From a virus: 64,000 nt of DNA. The stretch's first letter is position 1; each line of letters opens with the position of its first letter. This document shows, one piece after another, positions 35,079 through 43,180 of this stretch. The notes under the pieces were generated by a model, which saw only the letters and a list, made by a program, of their open reading frames with translations, searched no databases and was not told the origin of the DNA. The stretch is taken from positions 62,001 to 126,000 of IMG/VR virus record IMGVR_UViG_3300032288_004964; one strand, written 5' to 3'. Position numbers and translations under genes: made by a program.

Positions 35079-36130
35079 ATTCGGTAGATAAACAATATTT
35101 TGAACTATTAAACCACTTATTAAAGAATGGTGTTACTAAAAAAGATAGAACCGGAACCGGGACTATATCTGTATTTGACTATACTATGAGATTTAATATG
35201 TCTGAGGGATTTCCTTTATTGACTTCTAAAAAAATGTTTACTAAGGGTGTAATACTTGAGTTAATATGGTTTCTAAGAGGTGATACTAATATTAAATATC
35301 TTGTTGAGAATGGTTGTCATATTTGGGATGGAGATGCTTATAAGAGATATTCCATCATCGCTGGTGTGTCTACTCAAGTTCAAACCTTAACAAAAGAAGA
35401 ATTCATAAATAAAATCAAAACCGATGATGAGTTTGCTAAGAAGTGGGGTGAATTAGGACCTGTTTATGGTAAACAGTGGAGAGACTGGCAAGGGTTTAAG
35501 CAAGGTTGGGATTCTATGGCTAATACAGAATATTCTGGTGAGTTTGATACTAAAGGTGTAGACCAAATTTCAAACTTAATTAATGATCTTAAAAACAATC
35601 CAGATTCAAGAAGACTAATGGTTTCAGCCTGGAATGTTGGAGAATTGGATTCAATGGTACTTCCTCCTTGTCATTATGGTTTTCAATGTTATACACATGA
35701 AATGAATACATATGAAAGAAAGATGTGGTGGTGTAGTTCTTTAGGTAAGAATATTAGTTATGCTGAAGACTTAGAAGAAACTGAATTAAATTCATTAAAT
35801 ATTCCTAAAAGAAAATTAAGTCTTAAATGGACTCAAAGAAGTGTTGATTCACTACTTGGTTTGCCATTTAACATAGCTTCTTATGGTTTGTTATTACATC
35901 TTTTAGCTAAGGAAGTTAATATGGTTCCAAGTGAATTAATTTTCTCTGGTGGTGATGTTCATTTATATACTAATCATATTGAACAAGCTAAAGAACAATT
36001 AACAAGACAAACATTTAATCTACCTACATTAGAATTAACTAATACATCATTAGACAATCTAAAGTATGAAGATATTAAAATTCTAAATTACCAATCTGAT
36101 AAGGTATTAAAAGCAGAATTATCAAATTAA
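35075..36130 (+). CDS. thyA: Thymidylate synthase (ThyA type)
   Basis: This 351-residue protein has family motifs in order: RTGTGTISVFDYTMRF, FPLLTSKKMFTKGVILELIW, then FLRGDTN, GPVYGKQWRDW, RRLMVSAWNVGELDSMVLPP with catalytic Cys in PCHYGFQCY (about residue 199), FNIASYGLLLHLLAKE and SGGDVHLYTNHIEQ. It converts dUMP to dTMP with methylenetetrahydrofolate. It is longer than bacterial ThyA (264), mainly through insertions around residues 100-130 and 210-235. It supplies dTMP with NrdA (47780). Confidence 0.95.
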   Translation: MNSVDKQYFELLNHLLKNGVTKKDRTGTGTISVFDYTMRFNMSEGFPLLTSKKMFTKGVILELIWFLRGDTNIKYLVENGCHIWDGDAYKRYSIIAGVSTQVQTLTKEEFINKIKTDDEFAKKWGELGPVYGKQWRDWQGFKQGWDSMANTEYSGEFDTKGVDQISNLINDLKNNPDSRRLMVSAWNVGELDSMVLPPCHYGFQCYTHEMNTYERKMWWCSSLGKNISYAEDLEETELNSLNIPKRKLSLKWTQRSVDSLLGLPFNIASYGLLLHLLAKEVNMVPSELIFSGGDVHLYTNHIEQAKEQLTRQTFNLPTLELTNTSLDNLKYEDIKILNYQSDKVLKAELSN

Positions 36131-36138
36131 TTAAATAA

Positions 36139-36630
36139 ATGAGTAATATAACATCAAATAATTATTTAGACAACATAGTTGAACTAATTAAATCAATAGA
36201 TACTACTGAGTTAACAGACATAGTTGACCAAACTGCTATGTCAAAAGTAACAGAAGAGCAAAAAGTTTACTTTTGGATTAGACTTTATCTTAAAGATGAT
36301 AATATTAATGCTGAGATTGGAGATGATATTAGCATTAATTGGAAACAATCAGGTGAAAAATTAGTAACTAAGTTTATTTGTTATGGTAAAAAAGGATTAA
36401 ATAAAGATTACAATGATCAAGTAACAAATTATAATTCAGAAGATGATAAAAAATGCCTTTGTTTAATGATTGATACTAAAATGGTTAATTTTAATGATGA
36501 TATTCCTTTTATTAGATCTTTATTTAAAACCGGATATCACTATAAATATCAATTGGTGAAAAGAGAAGATTTACAATTTATTATTGACAAAAATGGAATG
36601 ATTTTAGATTACTTTGATTGTGATTTTTAA
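36139..36630 (+). CDS. Hypothetical protein downstream of thyA
   Basis: This 163-residue, acidic alpha/beta protein (TTELTDIVDQTAMSKVTEEQ) has no recognised motif. It is 8 nt after thyA and likely in the same operon. It overlaps the converging gene at 36627 by 4 nt. Confidence 0.45.
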   Translation: MSNITSNNYLDNIVELIKSIDTTELTDIVDQTAMSKVTEEQKVYFWIRLYLKDDNINAEIGDDISINWKQSGEKLVTKFICYGKKGLNKDYNDQVTNYNSEDDKKCLCLMIDTKMVNFNDDIPFIRSLFKTGYHYKYQLVKREDLQFIIDKNGMILDYFDCDF

Positions 36631-38234
36631 GAACAATCTGGGCAATCTACATTACCACTTCCATCACAAGAATAGCACTCAACCTGGCCTCTTTCATCAC
36701 AGTCAACACAACCTAATTCACCATCACCATCACAGTCTTCACATTTTATATAACCATCTTTACATTCGGTGCATTCAACTTTTCCACTAGCTGAACATTC
36801 ATCGCAATCAGTTTCATTTCCTTCTTCATCTTCGACATGACCAGTTCCGTCACAGTTAGAACAATCTATTTCACCTGAGGCATCACAATTAGTACACTCA
36901 TGTTGTCCTTCTCCAGAACATTCATCACATCTTGTATTTCCTCTGCCATCACATTCTATACAATCTACTTCTCCATCTCCTCCACAATCATGGCATTCTA
37001 TTCTACCACGACCACCACAATACTCACAAGAACCATTACCACCGTCAGTTTCTTCTAAATTATACTCATAACTTCCGTCATTATAATTTGATAATTTTCC
37101 TGTATTAGGATTATAATTTTTGAATGTATCCATATAAGGATAGTAATTATAATCATAACTTGGTAATTCAATTACTATTTCTTGCTCATCTACTGGTTTT
37201 CCATTTAGTAAAAACTTTGTAGCTTCATTACTATCTTGTCTTTCTTTATATAAGAATTCATTCTTAATTGCATATTCTTTGAATAATGTTTCATCTGCCG
37301 AATTATTAGTATAGATTCTGTCCATTATTTTTCTACCTAATTTATCAGTCCATAAAAGAGCTCTTCCTGTTATAGATGTTCCATCTTTTTTATTCATCAA
37401 AACAATCATTGAAACTTTTTCTGGATTTCTAACATAGATATCTAAGAATTTTTGACATTTTTTATGTCTCATACAAGAATTGCCTAATGTCCCATCCATA
37501 CTTTCATAATTTTCAGAAGAATAAAAATCTCTAATTTCTTCACCAGATACTATTTTAAATCTTAAGAAAGCTTCTTTTCTTATTTGTATTATTGATTTGT
37601 ATTTATTAACAAATTCTTCAAGATCTTTATCACTTACTTTCACACCTGCCTTATCCAATATTCTTCTTGCGAATCTACCTACTCCGATTTCACTTTTAAC
37701 TAAATTATCTGTTTGATAATCTAATCCTTGATCACCCATTATAATTTCACCATCACCATCACTATCAGTGTATTTAAAATGAACTACTCTAAGACCATTT
37801 GCATATGTATTTCTCCAGTATGATTTATTTGTGTTGCTTAAAGATGCCATCTCATCAGCTGTTAGTTCTTTTACAATTTGACCTATAGCTCCATTTAGTG
37901 GAATTCTAACATTCTTTATTTCATATTCTCCGTTTTTTTCTAAATTCTCAGATAAAGTATCATATGAAGTTCCTGGATTTATAACTTTTACTTTTAATGA
38001 TTTTAATTTATTCTCAGGTATAAATTTTATCATATCTTCTCTGTCTTTATCTATATCAATGTAATTCGTATTAACATCTACTTCCTTACCATTTAAAGAT
38101 AGTAGTTTACTGGATAAATCTGAATTGATATCATTAAGAACATTCATAAAGTCCTTAGTGTATTTAATATTGGCTTCTAAAAGTAGTTCTAATTTACTTT
38201 CATTTATAAAGTCAATGTATCTGTTAATTTTCAT
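36627..38234 (-). CDS. Putative head-targeted protein with GRAL-WTD domain and DnaJ-like zinc-finger tail
   Basis: The protein is 535 residues. The N-terminus MKINRYIDFINESKLELLLE is a near-ideal shared leader (I-N-E/S). The central region (about residues 170-410) includes IGVGRFARRILDKAG, LGNSCMRHKKCQKFLDIYV, GRALLWTDKLGRKIMDRIY and YPYMDTF. The same blocks occur in order in the protein at 43181-44506. The last about 130 residues hold about 12 C-x2-C-x-G/D-x-G repeats like the DnaJ zinc-finger domain (CEYCGGRG, CHDCGGDG and so on). A late-type motif lies 4 nt upstream. The role of the central domain is unknown. The Cys-rich tail could bind unfolded protein or nucleic acid. Confidence 0.6.
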   Translation of the reverse strand: MKINRYIDFINESKLELLLEANIKYTKDFMNVLNDINSDLSSKLLSLNGKEVDVNTNYIDIDKDREDMIKFIPENKLKSLKVKVINPGTSYDTLSENLEKNGEYEIKNVRIPLNGAIGQIVKELTADEMASLSNTNKSYWRNTYANGLRVVHFKYTDSDGDGEIIMGDQGLDYQTDNLVKSEIGVGRFARRILDKAGVKVSDKDLEEFVNKYKSIIQIRKEAFLRFKIVSGEEIRDFYSSENYESMDGTLGNSCMRHKKCQKFLDIYVRNPEKVSMIVLMNKKDGTSITGRALLWTDKLGRKIMDRIYTNNSADETLFKEYAIKNEFLYKERQDSNEATKFLLNGKPVDEQEIVIELPSYDYNYYPYMDTFKNYNPNTGKLSNYNDGSYEYNLEETDGGNGSCEYCGGRGRIECHDCGGDGEVDCIECDGRGNTRCDECSGEGQHECTNCDASGEIDCSNCDGTGHVEDEEGNETDCDECSASGKVECTECKDGYIKCEDCDGDGELGCVDCDERGQVECYSCDGSGNVDCPDCS

Positions 38235-38316
38235 ATAAGTATATATTTAATATCCTAATTCAAAATAACTTTTTTTATAAAAATGATATAACACATGTAA
38301 TAAAATAAAAAAATTC

Positions 38317-40017
38317 ATGCTCGTAGAGACACAATATTTAAGTAATAGTAAGAAATTAGTAGTAAGTTATGTTGATAAATCCGGTGAAATCAAACTAAAA
38401 TACTACAATTGGGATAATCCAATGAAGTATATTTCTTGTGAGGATAATGATCCTCTAAAGCATCCTACATTTAGATCTTGGGATGGTAAGTCTGTTAAAC
38501 AAATAGAAGTTAGTCACCCAGATAGATACGCTATTTATGAGTTTTTAGATGACTTGCCTGAAGCAGAAAGAAATGAAATATTTGAATTTAATTTACCAAA
38601 AATATTTTTTATAGATATTGAAACTGAAATTGTTGATGGATTCCCAGAGGCGGCTGATGTTTTAGACCAACATGGTAATGTTACTAAAGAAGGAGCATCA
38701 ACTCAAGTTCTTTCTATATCAATTGTTTATGATGATAAAATCATTTTATTAGGTCTTAAGGATTTAAGTGAAGATGCTCAATTAAGAATAAAAAATAACA
38801 GTAACAAATACTTTGAAAAGTTTGGTGCTGATTATAAATTCAAATATATCAAGTATGATGATGAGTTTGATATGTTATATGCTTTCTTCTACAAGATGAT
38901 TCCAAAAATGCCTATACTAACCGGTTGGAACTTCCTTAAATATGACTGGTTATATTTAGTAAACCGTTCAAGAAAAATATCTAAGTGGACTAATGGTAAA
39001 GAATATAAAATTGATCCAGCAGTTTCTTCCCTAACAAAAAGATTAAATAAAATCTGGTCAACTGATTTTGAAGTTCCTGCCCATAGAATGATATTTGACT
39101 ACATGCAATTGTATGAAGTTTGTGATACTTCTATTAAAGTAAAGGAATCATCAGGGTTGGACTTTGTGGCTAGTAAATTAGTAGGCGTTGAGAAAGTTAA
39201 ATATGTTAACTCAATTTATAAATTGAAAGAAGACTCTACTATTAACGGGTATTCTTTTAAAGAAGGTGACATTTGTAGAACAGAAGGAGATACTTATTAT
39301 ATGTATGTTGGTACTGAGAGAGTAATATTTACAAAAGAAAACTTTTCAAAGCATAAAAGTCTTTTCAAAGAAGTAAATGTTTCTAACCTACAGAAGTTAT
39401 ATGAAGAAGATTTTGAAATCTATATGTACTATAACGCGGTTGACTCGGTTTTAGTTCAAAAGATTCATGATGCTCGTAATTACATTTCAATTATTTATGC
39501 GATTTCATCATTGGCTAAGATAAGAATTGTTGATGTTGTTTCTCAAATGAATAACGCTCTTGGTTCATTAGCTATTACAGAAGGAGTTTTAAGAAATAGA
39601 TTCCGTGAGATGGATAATATTGTTCTTTTCCGTGATGAAAAAGGAGATGCTGAATCAACTATCGCTGGTGGGTGGGTAAAGGATCCTGTTGTTGGTATGA
39701 ATCAGTGGTGTGTTTGTTATGACTTTGCGTCACTATATCCAACAACACAAAGACAATTCTTTATAGCACCTGAAACATTTGTCGGTGTTCAAGATGAGAA
39801 AGATAAATCTAAATGTTCAAATGGTAGACCAATTGATTTGGATAAACATGTTTTATGTGTTAATGGTGTTGTTTTTGAGAAAAGAGTATCACCAACTTTA
39901 ACTATGTTAGAGGATGTTTATGCTGATAGAAAGAAGGCTAAGAAAGTGATGATGGATAAAAAAGAAGAATTGAAATCTATTATAGATGAGATTAAACAGT
40001 TAGAAGCAGAATTATAA
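38317..40017 (+). CDS. Family B DNA polymerase, N-terminal part (gp43A-like, split gene)
   Basis: This 566-residue protein is truncated compared with T4 gp43 (898). It has the N-terminal domain, 3'-5' exonuclease motifs (Exo I FFIDIETE near residue 100, Exo II GWNFLKYDW, Exo III YNAVDSVL) and palm motif A YDFASLYPTTQRQF near residue 470. It ends in the fingers helix (YADRKKAKKVMMDKKEEL). Motif B (NSLYG) and motif C (DTDS) are absent. A gene on the other strand begins at once, so this is not a simple frameshift. The remaining palm and thumb must be encoded elsewhere, as in Aeromonas T4-like phages with split gene 43. Confidence 0.85.
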   Translation: MLVETQYLSNSKKLVVSYVDKSGEIKLKYYNWDNPMKYISCEDNDPLKHPTFRSWDGKSVKQIEVSHPDRYAIYEFLDDLPEAERNEIFEFNLPKIFFIDIETEIVDGFPEAADVLDQHGNVTKEGASTQVLSISIVYDDKIILLGLKDLSEDAQLRIKNNSNKYFEKFGADYKFKYIKYDDEFDMLYAFFYKMIPKMPILTGWNFLKYDWLYLVNRSRKISKWTNGKEYKIDPAVSSLTKRLNKIWSTDFEVPAHRMIFDYMQLYEVCDTSIKVKESSGLDFVASKLVGVEKVKYVNSIYKLKEDSTINGYSFKEGDICRTEGDTYYMYVGTERVIFTKENFSKHKSLFKEVNVSNLQKLYEEDFEIYMYYNAVDSVLVQKIHDARNYISIIYAISSLAKIRIVDVVSQMNNALGSLAITEGVLRNRFREMDNIVLFRDEKGDAESTIAGGWVKDPVVGMNQWCVCYDFASLYPTTQRQFFIAPETFVGVQDEKDKSKCSNGRPIDLDKHVLCVNGVVFEKRVSPTLTMLEDVYADRKKAKKVMMDKKEELKSIIDEIKQLEAEL

Positions 40018-40665
40018 TACTCTAATTGTCTTAAAATCTATATTTGGAAGTTTTTCTTTTACTACTCTTGTTGCTTTTGTTATGTATTTAGCATTATCAT
40101 CGTAGAAAATAGCTTTTTTGAATCCAGTTTCATTAAGTATTTCAACTATCTTCTCACCTTTCCAGTGTCCAGCATTTTTAGTATTATCAGGTATCATGTG
40201 TAATCCAAACTTAGGAGTTTCTAATCCAAATTCTTTTAGTTTGGATTCTATTTTACTTCTTAGACTTTCGGGTCTTGCTGTTACAATACATTTGTTTTTA
40301 ATTGACGAGTATAGATTAGATAATTCTTTAATGCTGGTAGGTAAACTTATATCAGATAAATGAAAAACATTAGGAGTTACTAAATAAACTCTTTTACCTT
40401 TTCTTACCCAGTTACCAAATTCTTTAATTTCATCTTTAGGGTCATTTACATATATTCTACCATTTTCCCATTTTAAGTCTCTTAAATTAACTCCTATTCT
40501 TCCTACAGATGTTTTAAGCATATCACCAATACTTAAATCTTCTTTTAGAAATTCAATAGCTAGCTCTTCAAAACTTGGGGAATTAACAAGCGTGTCATCA
40601 AAGTCAAAGATGTATAAGGTATCTTTGTTTTCTAAAAACTCATTAAATTTTTTAATCTTCATCAT
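40012..40665 (-). CDS. Putative head-targeted HAD-family phosphatase
   Basis: This 217-residue protein has N-terminal MMKIKKFNEFLENK, the shared leader, directly followed by HAD motif I YIFDFDDTLVNS (DxDxT). Motif II is CIVTARPES, motif III is around HWKGEKIVEI and motif IV is AIFYDDNAKY. The style (VTARP, then FYDDN) resembles HAD domains linked to nucleic-acid end repair. If the leader works as in T4, the enzyme would be packaged and injected. It converges on the polymerase gene with a 6-nt overlap. Confidence 0.6.
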   Translation of the reverse strand: MMKIKKFNEFLENKDTLYIFDFDDTLVNSPSFEELAIEFLKEDLSIGDMLKTSVGRIGVNLRDLKWENGRIYVNDPKDEIKEFGNWVRKGKRVYLVTPNVFHLSDISLPTSIKELSNLYSSIKNKCIVTARPESLRSKIESKLKEFGLETPKFGLHMIPDNTKNAGHWKGEKIVEILNETGFKKAIFYDDNAKYITKATRVVKEKLPNIDFKTIRVL

Positions 40666-40834
40666 TGAATAATTTATCTATAATATCGGTATATCCACCT
40701 CCAAAGTGGGTTATACACATAGTATATATTTCTTCTTTGATCTCATATCCTTCTGATATAAGTGCATTTACATAATTTTCAACATCTTCAATTGTAGTGT
40801 AGATGTTAAATTCATCGTAGTCGGTGATTAACAT
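40652..40834 (-). CDS. Small hypothetical late protein
   Basis: The protein has 60 residues from ATG 40834 (MLITDYDEFNIYTTIEDVEN). The frame is open to 40882, but the extra codons overlie the motif AAATATATAGTATATA on the minus strand (about 40851-40868), so the shorter start is preferred. It overlaps the downstream HAD gene by 14 nt. No family is recognised. Confidence 0.45.
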   Translation of the reverse strand: MLITDYDEFNIYTTIEDVENYVNALISEGYEIKEEIYTMCITHFGGGYTDIIDKLFNDED

Positions 40835-40947
40835 GGTTGGTAGATTATTTTTATATACTATATATTTATAAAAAACCATCAAAAAACCTATTTTTCAAAC
40901 TATTTTCAAAAAAATTATATAATTTTATATAAAAAATTCCATCTATA

Positions 40948-42615
40948 ATGTCATTAAAGAAAGACCTACTAAAATATAAGCCCAGAAAGGAACAGAAAGA
41001 AGCACTTGATTTCATTGATTCTGAATATCAAAAAAATAAATTGAATAAGTTTTTCTTACTTAATTTACCTGTTGGTTCAGGTAAAAGTCATTTAGCCTTA
41101 ATGATTGCTGATTGGTATAAAAAGAATGTTAACAAGATGGCTAGAGTTGATATTATCACTAATAGTAAGATTCTTCAAGATCAATATGCAAATACATATC
41201 AGTCAATATCTGATTTGAAAGGTAAAGAAAATTATGAATGTGAAACTTATGCTTGTTCTTGTGCACAAGGATCGGAATTTAATAGATTAAACAAAACTTC
41301 TTGTGAAAGTTGTCCTTATTCTTCAGCTAGAGAATCTTACCAAAGTGGTGGTATTTCTTTAACAAACTTTTATCTTTATATTCTTTATGCTATCTATAAT
41401 CCTAAGTTAATGGAAAGTAGAGATGCTAGAGTTTTAATTGTAGATGAAGCTCATGAATTTGATGATGTTATGTCTGACTTTATTACTATTAAAATCACAG
41501 AGACTTCACTTAAGAAATACAAATTTGCAAGTGAGTATGACCTAATTAAAAGATTAAAGGCTGTTAAATCTATTACTGATTATGTTGAGTTCTTAAAGCA
41601 CTATAATACTGAGATAATAAGCACTATGGATTCGATGGCAAATGGTATGGCTTCTGTGCCTAGAAATGTAACAGAAGATAAAAGAGATTTAAAGATATCT
41701 AAGCTATTGAAAACTAAAAATAGCGATGTTAAAATGATGCAGTTAATTACTGATTTAAAACAACAACAATCAAAAATTGATGTTTTCTTAACTGAATATA
41801 AAGCAAATCCTAACAACTGGGTACTTGAAACAAGTTATAATGAAAAGTTAAGACAGAAAGAATTATCATTGGAGCCAATCTGGGCATATGATTACTTAGA
41901 TAAGTATGTATTTAGTCATTATGATATGGTATTTCTGATGTCTGGTACTATCTTAGATAAGAATCTTTTCTGTCAACTAAACGGATTAGATGTTAGTAAG
42001 GCAGTTTACTATTCTATTTCTTCACCATTTCCACTTAGAAATAGAATGATATATTACATGCCAATAGGTAAGATGTCCTATAAGTCTAAAGAAGAAACAT
42101 TTAAGAAGTATATCCCTTATATTAAGAAGTTATTAGATAAGTATAAGGGTAAGAAAGGTATTATACATACTAACTCATTTGAATTAGCAAATTGGATAAA
42201 AGATTCTATTAAGGACTCAAGATTAATTTTTCATGACTCATCAAATAAAGATGAAATGTTAAGATTGCACATTGAATCAGAAGAACCAACTGTAATTGTT
42301 AGTCCTTCTATGGATACTGGTGTCAGTTTTGATAATGATTCTGCTAGATTTCAAATAATTGCTAAAGTTCCTTATCCAAGTTTAGCCTCACAAAAGAATA
42401 AAATGAGACAATCTAATAATCCTGATTGGTATTCTTGGAAAACAGTTTCGGGTTTTATTCAAATGACTGGTAGAGCTGTTCGTTCAGATATGGATTATGC
42501 AGATACAATAGTTATTGATGGGGGTTTTGGTGATGTGATAAAACACAGTTCACACTTTTTACCTGATTGGATTCAAGAAGCAATTAAGAAAATTAACATT
42601 AAGATAGAAGCATAA
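40948..42615 (+). CDS. DinG/XPD-like superfamily 2 helicase
   Basis: This 555-residue protein has motif I LPVGSGKSHLALMI (about residue 40), motif II VDEAHEFDD and later motifs SGTILD, IIHTNSFELAN, PSMDTGVSFDND and FIQMTGRAVRSD (motif VI, R-x-x-R). Between I and II a cysteine cluster (CETYACSC, then CESCPYSS) lies where XPD/DinG enzymes hold a 4Fe-4S cluster. This is the pattern of DNA-repair/R-loop or replication-fork 5'-3' helicases. A terminator follows the stop codon. Confidence 0.85.
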   Translation: MSLKKDLLKYKPRKEQKEALDFIDSEYQKNKLNKFFLLNLPVGSGKSHLALMIADWYKKNVNKMARVDIITNSKILQDQYANTYQSISDLKGKENYECETYACSCAQGSEFNRLNKTSCESCPYSSARESYQSGGISLTNFYLYILYAIYNPKLMESRDARVLIVDEAHEFDDVMSDFITIKITETSLKKYKFASEYDLIKRLKAVKSITDYVEFLKHYNTEIISTMDSMANGMASVPRNVTEDKRDLKISKLLKTKNSDVKMMQLITDLKQQQSKIDVFLTEYKANPNNWVLETSYNEKLRQKELSLEPIWAYDYLDKYVFSHYDMVFLMSGTILDKNLFCQLNGLDVSKAVYYSISSPFPLRNRMIYYMPIGKMSYKSKEETFKKYIPYIKKLLDKYKGKKGIIHTNSFELANWIKDSIKDSRLIFHDSSNKDEMLRLHIESEEPTVIVSPSMDTGVSFDNDSARFQIIAKVPYPSLASQKNKMRQSNNPDWYSWKTVSGFIQMTGRAVRSDMDYADTIVIDGGFGDVIKHSSHFLPDWIQEAIKKINIKIEA

Positions 42616-42641
42616 AAAAACCCACCATATGGTGGGTTTTT
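42615..42641. terminator. Bidirectional intrinsic terminator
   Basis: An inverted repeat AAAAACCCACC / GGTGGGTTTTT with a 4-nt loop, between the helicase gene and the converging leader-bearing gene. Confidence 0.85.
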
Positions 42642-42649
42642 AGTTATAT

Positions 42650-43108
42650 TTATTTCTTTTTAGCTTTTGCTTCTTTTGCTGCTTTTTTCATTGGTTCCTT
42701 TTTATTACCGTCTTTATCTAAATCTAAGAAATCAGGTTTAGCTTTTTTACCACCCTTTTTTTCTTCTTTATCATCTTCTTTCTTATCTTCCTTTTTAGCC
42801 TTTTGTTTATCTAAGAACGCTTGAAACCCTTTATTAATTTTTTTCTTTTCAACTACTATAGGATTAACTTCTTCATCTCCCCAAGTTTCTTCTTCTTTTT
42901 CTTCTTCTTTTTCTTCATAGTTTCCACCACACTCACAATCAGTGCAATTACATCCACATTCTGGACAATTTTCTTCACCATTTCCAGGCATTACCTCATC
43001 ATTACCATCTTCTGGCATTACATTAGGCATTACTTCTTCAGGCTCATTTGTAAATCTATCACCAAGATCTTGTCCAGAGAAGTGTTCGAATTTTTTTAGA
43101 TATTTCAT
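42650..43108 (-). CDS. Putative head-targeted Cys-rich, Lys-rich protein
   Basis: The protein has 152 residues from ATG 43108 (MKYLKKFEHFSGQDLGDRF). The longer frame to 43156 has only a weak extension overlying the promoter. The leader resembles the shared peptide but lacks a clear I/L-x-E. A Cys cluster CPECGCNCTDCECGG lies near residue 65. The acidic middle is followed by a Lys-rich tail that includes DFLDLDKDGNKKE, an EF-hand-like calcium loop (D-x-D-x-D-G), and a KKAAKEAKAKKK end suited to bind DNA. It could be an internal DNA-binding head protein. Confidence 0.5.
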   Translation of the reverse strand: MKYLKKFEHFSGQDLGDRFTNEPEEVMPNVMPEDGNDEVMPGNGEENCPECGCNCTDCECGGNYEEKEEEKEEETWGDEEVNPIVVEKKKINKGFQAFLDKQKAKKEDKKEDDKEEKKGGKKAKPDFLDLDKDGNKKEPMKKAAKEAKAKKK

Positions 43109-43167
43109 ATCGGCTATATTATTTTTATAAAGTATATATAAATGTTTTATTTTCATTTTGTTGATTT

Positions 43168-43177
43168 TAATATATAC
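43168..43177 (+). promoter_or_regulatory. Late-type promoter motif TAATATATAC
   Basis: An exact copy ending 3 nt before the ATG at 43181. A divergent variant TTATATATACT lies on the minus strand at 43131-43141. Confidence 0.5.
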
Positions 43178-43180
43178 TTT

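Noticed and set aside
40000-40030. Frameshift as the cause of the short DNA polymerase
   Set aside because: No continuation of the polymerase exists in any frame downstream, and a well-formed gene on the other strand begins at once.
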